In this document: piece after piece, positions 6,409-7,345 of the stretch
How the letters are laid out: each line of letters starts with the position of its first letter
Position numbering within the stretch: position 1 is the stretch's first letter
Source: Labilithrix luteola
GTDB lineage: Bacteria; Myxococcota_A; Polyangia; Polyangiales; Polyangiaceae
Reading direction: 5' to 3'
Length of the DNA: 7,345 nt
NCBI GenBank assembly: GCA_026225435.1
Contig: JAMFST010000371.1
Location: 1 to 7,345 of the forward strand
Program-made: the position numbers and the translations under genes
The notes under the pieces: model-generated
The model's database searches: none
What the model was told of the DNA's origin: nothing
What the model saw: only the letters and a program-made list of their open reading frames with translations

Positions 6409-7345
6409 TCAGCCGCGAAGTGCGACCTTCCCGTTGCGCGCCTCGCGGACGCTCGCGCTCGCTGCCTCGGCGCACTGCGCGAGATCGAACGTGGCCGCGA
6501 CGGGGAGCTTGAGCGCGCCGATGGCCACCTTCGTCACCAGATCGGTGACCATGCTGGCCATCTCCGCACCGGAGATCTTCCCGCGCAGCGACGTCATCCA
6601 GAAGCCCTCGACCCGCTTGCGGCGGAAGATGATCTCGCCGCTGTCGATCTCCATCGGCTCGCCGCTCATCGAGCCGAACACCACCAGCGCGCCGTCGTCG
6701 GACAGGACCGAGAGCATGTCGCCCGCGGGCTTGCCGCCGATGGAGTCGATCCCGTAGACGATCTTCGCGTCGCCGGCGAGGCTGCGCACCTTCTTCTTCC
6801 AGCCCTCGGCGGCGGTGGACACCACGTCGGTGATCCCGAGCTCCTCGAGCTCGCGCACGCCGTTGTCGTTGCGCACCAGATGGATGACGCGGATTCCGTC
6901 CTGCTTGGCGAGGACGGCGAGCGTCTTGCCGACGGCGCCGTTGGCCGTGTTCTGGATGAGGAGCTGGTTGGCCTCCACCTTGTACGTGCGGAGCAGCGCC
7001 ATCGCGCTCAGCGGCATCGCCACCAGCTGGCAGCCCTGCTCGTCGGTGATCGCGTCGGGGAGCGGGATGGCAGCCGCCGCGGACGTGAGGAAGTACTCGG
7101 CCCAGGCGCCGGCGGTGGCGAAGCCGGCCACGCGCTGACCGACTTTCAGGTTCGTGACGCCTTCGCCGAGCGCGTCGACGACACCGCACGCCGCGCTGCC
7201 GCCGACCGCCGGCAGCTTGGGCTTCACTCCGTAGGCGCCGCGGACGGTCCACAGATCGTGGTTGTGAATGGCCGAGAGCGCGGTCTTCACCCGGATCTCC
7301 CCCGGCCCCGGCTCGGGCACGAGCACCTCGGTGACCTGGACCGGC
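6409..7345 (-). CDS. MDR-family oxidoreductase, enoyl reductase-like (5' end cut off)
   Basis: A medium-chain dehydrogenase/reductase truncated at its N-terminus by the window edge; 311 codons are visible of roughly 325-330 expected. The frame stays open to the edge, reading PVQVTEVLVPEPGPGE, the usual opening strand of the family. The GTG at 7326 is therefore an internal Val codon, not the start. Counting from the first visible codon, the catalytic-domain segment LPAVGGSAACGVV is at 44-56, the nucleotide-binding motif IQNTANGAVGKTL at 130-142, VRN at 157-159, VVFGSMSGEP at 221-230 and GFWMTS at 247-252. Cys is missing where zinc alcohol dehydrogenases have their ligand (IHNHD instead), and the four-Cys structural zinc lobe is absent, so this is a zinc-independent enzyme. 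QN.ANGAVG, the VRN loop and the G.M...GFW pattern closely resemble mitochondrial-type trans-2-enoyl reductases (MECR/Etr1) and related quinone reductases. NADPH use is likely. Substrate unknown. Confidence 0.88.
   Translation of the reverse strand, partial: PVQVTEVLVPEPGPGEIRVKTALSAIHNHDLWTVRGAYGVKPKLPAVGGSAACGVVDALGEGVTNLKVGQRVAGFATAGAWAEYFLTSAAAAIPLPDAITDEQGCQLVAMPLSAMALLRTYKVEANQLLIQNTANGAVGKTLAVLAKQDGIRVIHLVRNDNGVRELEELGITDVVSTAAEGWKKKVRSLAGDAKIVYGIDSIGGKPAGDMLSVLSDDGALVVFGSMSGEPMEIDSGEIIFRRKRVEGFWMTSLRGKISGAEMASMVTDLVTKVAIGALKLPVAATFDLAQCAEAASASVREARNGKVALRG

Noticed and set aside
7324..7326. GTG as start codon of the reductase
   Set aside because: The frame continues upstream to the window edge, and those codons read as the family's usual N-terminal strand, so this is an internal Val.
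1..7345. A defence, mobile or otherwise undescribed system
   Set aside because: No nuclease, transposase, recombinase, reverse transcriptase, toxin pair, repeat array or tRNA/attachment site is visible; every sizeable gene except the small hypothetical belongs to a recognisable housekeeping or metabolic family.

Overview
This 7.3-kb window is GC-rich, bacterial chromosomal DNA with densely packed genes. It holds six protein genes and no RNA genes, insertion sequences, CRISPR arrays or phage genes that I can recognise. High GC, strong G/C bias at third codon positions, and a lipoprotein whose mature N-terminus is a low-complexity Asp/Ala/Gly/Thr linker all resemble Myxococcota (Polyangia-type myxobacteria). 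That assignment is an inference from style; no taxonomic marker gene is present.

Layout. On the minus strand at the left are a hypothetical protein (53-751) and, upstream of it, a LysR-type regulator (806-1696). The regulator is transcribed divergently from a plus-strand pair: a catabolic acetolactate-synthase-like thiamine-diphosphate (ThDP) enzyme (1783-3411) and an aldehyde dehydrogenase (3408-4844). The two enzyme genes overlap by an ATGA junction. The pair converges, 7 bp apart, on a minus-strand gene for a seven-repeat beta-propeller lipoprotein (4852-6303). Upstream of that, on the same strand, is a medium-chain reductase resembling enoyl reductases (6409 to the window end, N-terminus cut off).

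How the genes work together. The LysR gene and the ThDP enzyme/aldehyde dehydrogenase pair form a classical divergent regulator-target unit. The 86-bp gap between them carries a perfect 15-bp dyad with T-N11-A spacing, as expected of a LysR-family site. It is centred about 65 bp upstream of the ThDP enzyme start codon. A -35/-10-like pair would place the transcription start almost on that ATG, so the mRNA may be leaderless. The likeliest reading is an inducible two-enzyme module: the ThDP enzyme acts on a 2-oxo acid (decarboxylation or carboligation) and the dehydrogenase oxidises an aldehyde to an acid. The substrate cannot be read from the sequence.

The right half (lipoprotein and reductase) shows no clear functional link to the left half. 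I see no strong evidence for an undescribed system. The best leads are the regulatory architecture at 1697-1783 and the undefined chemistry of the enzyme pair.
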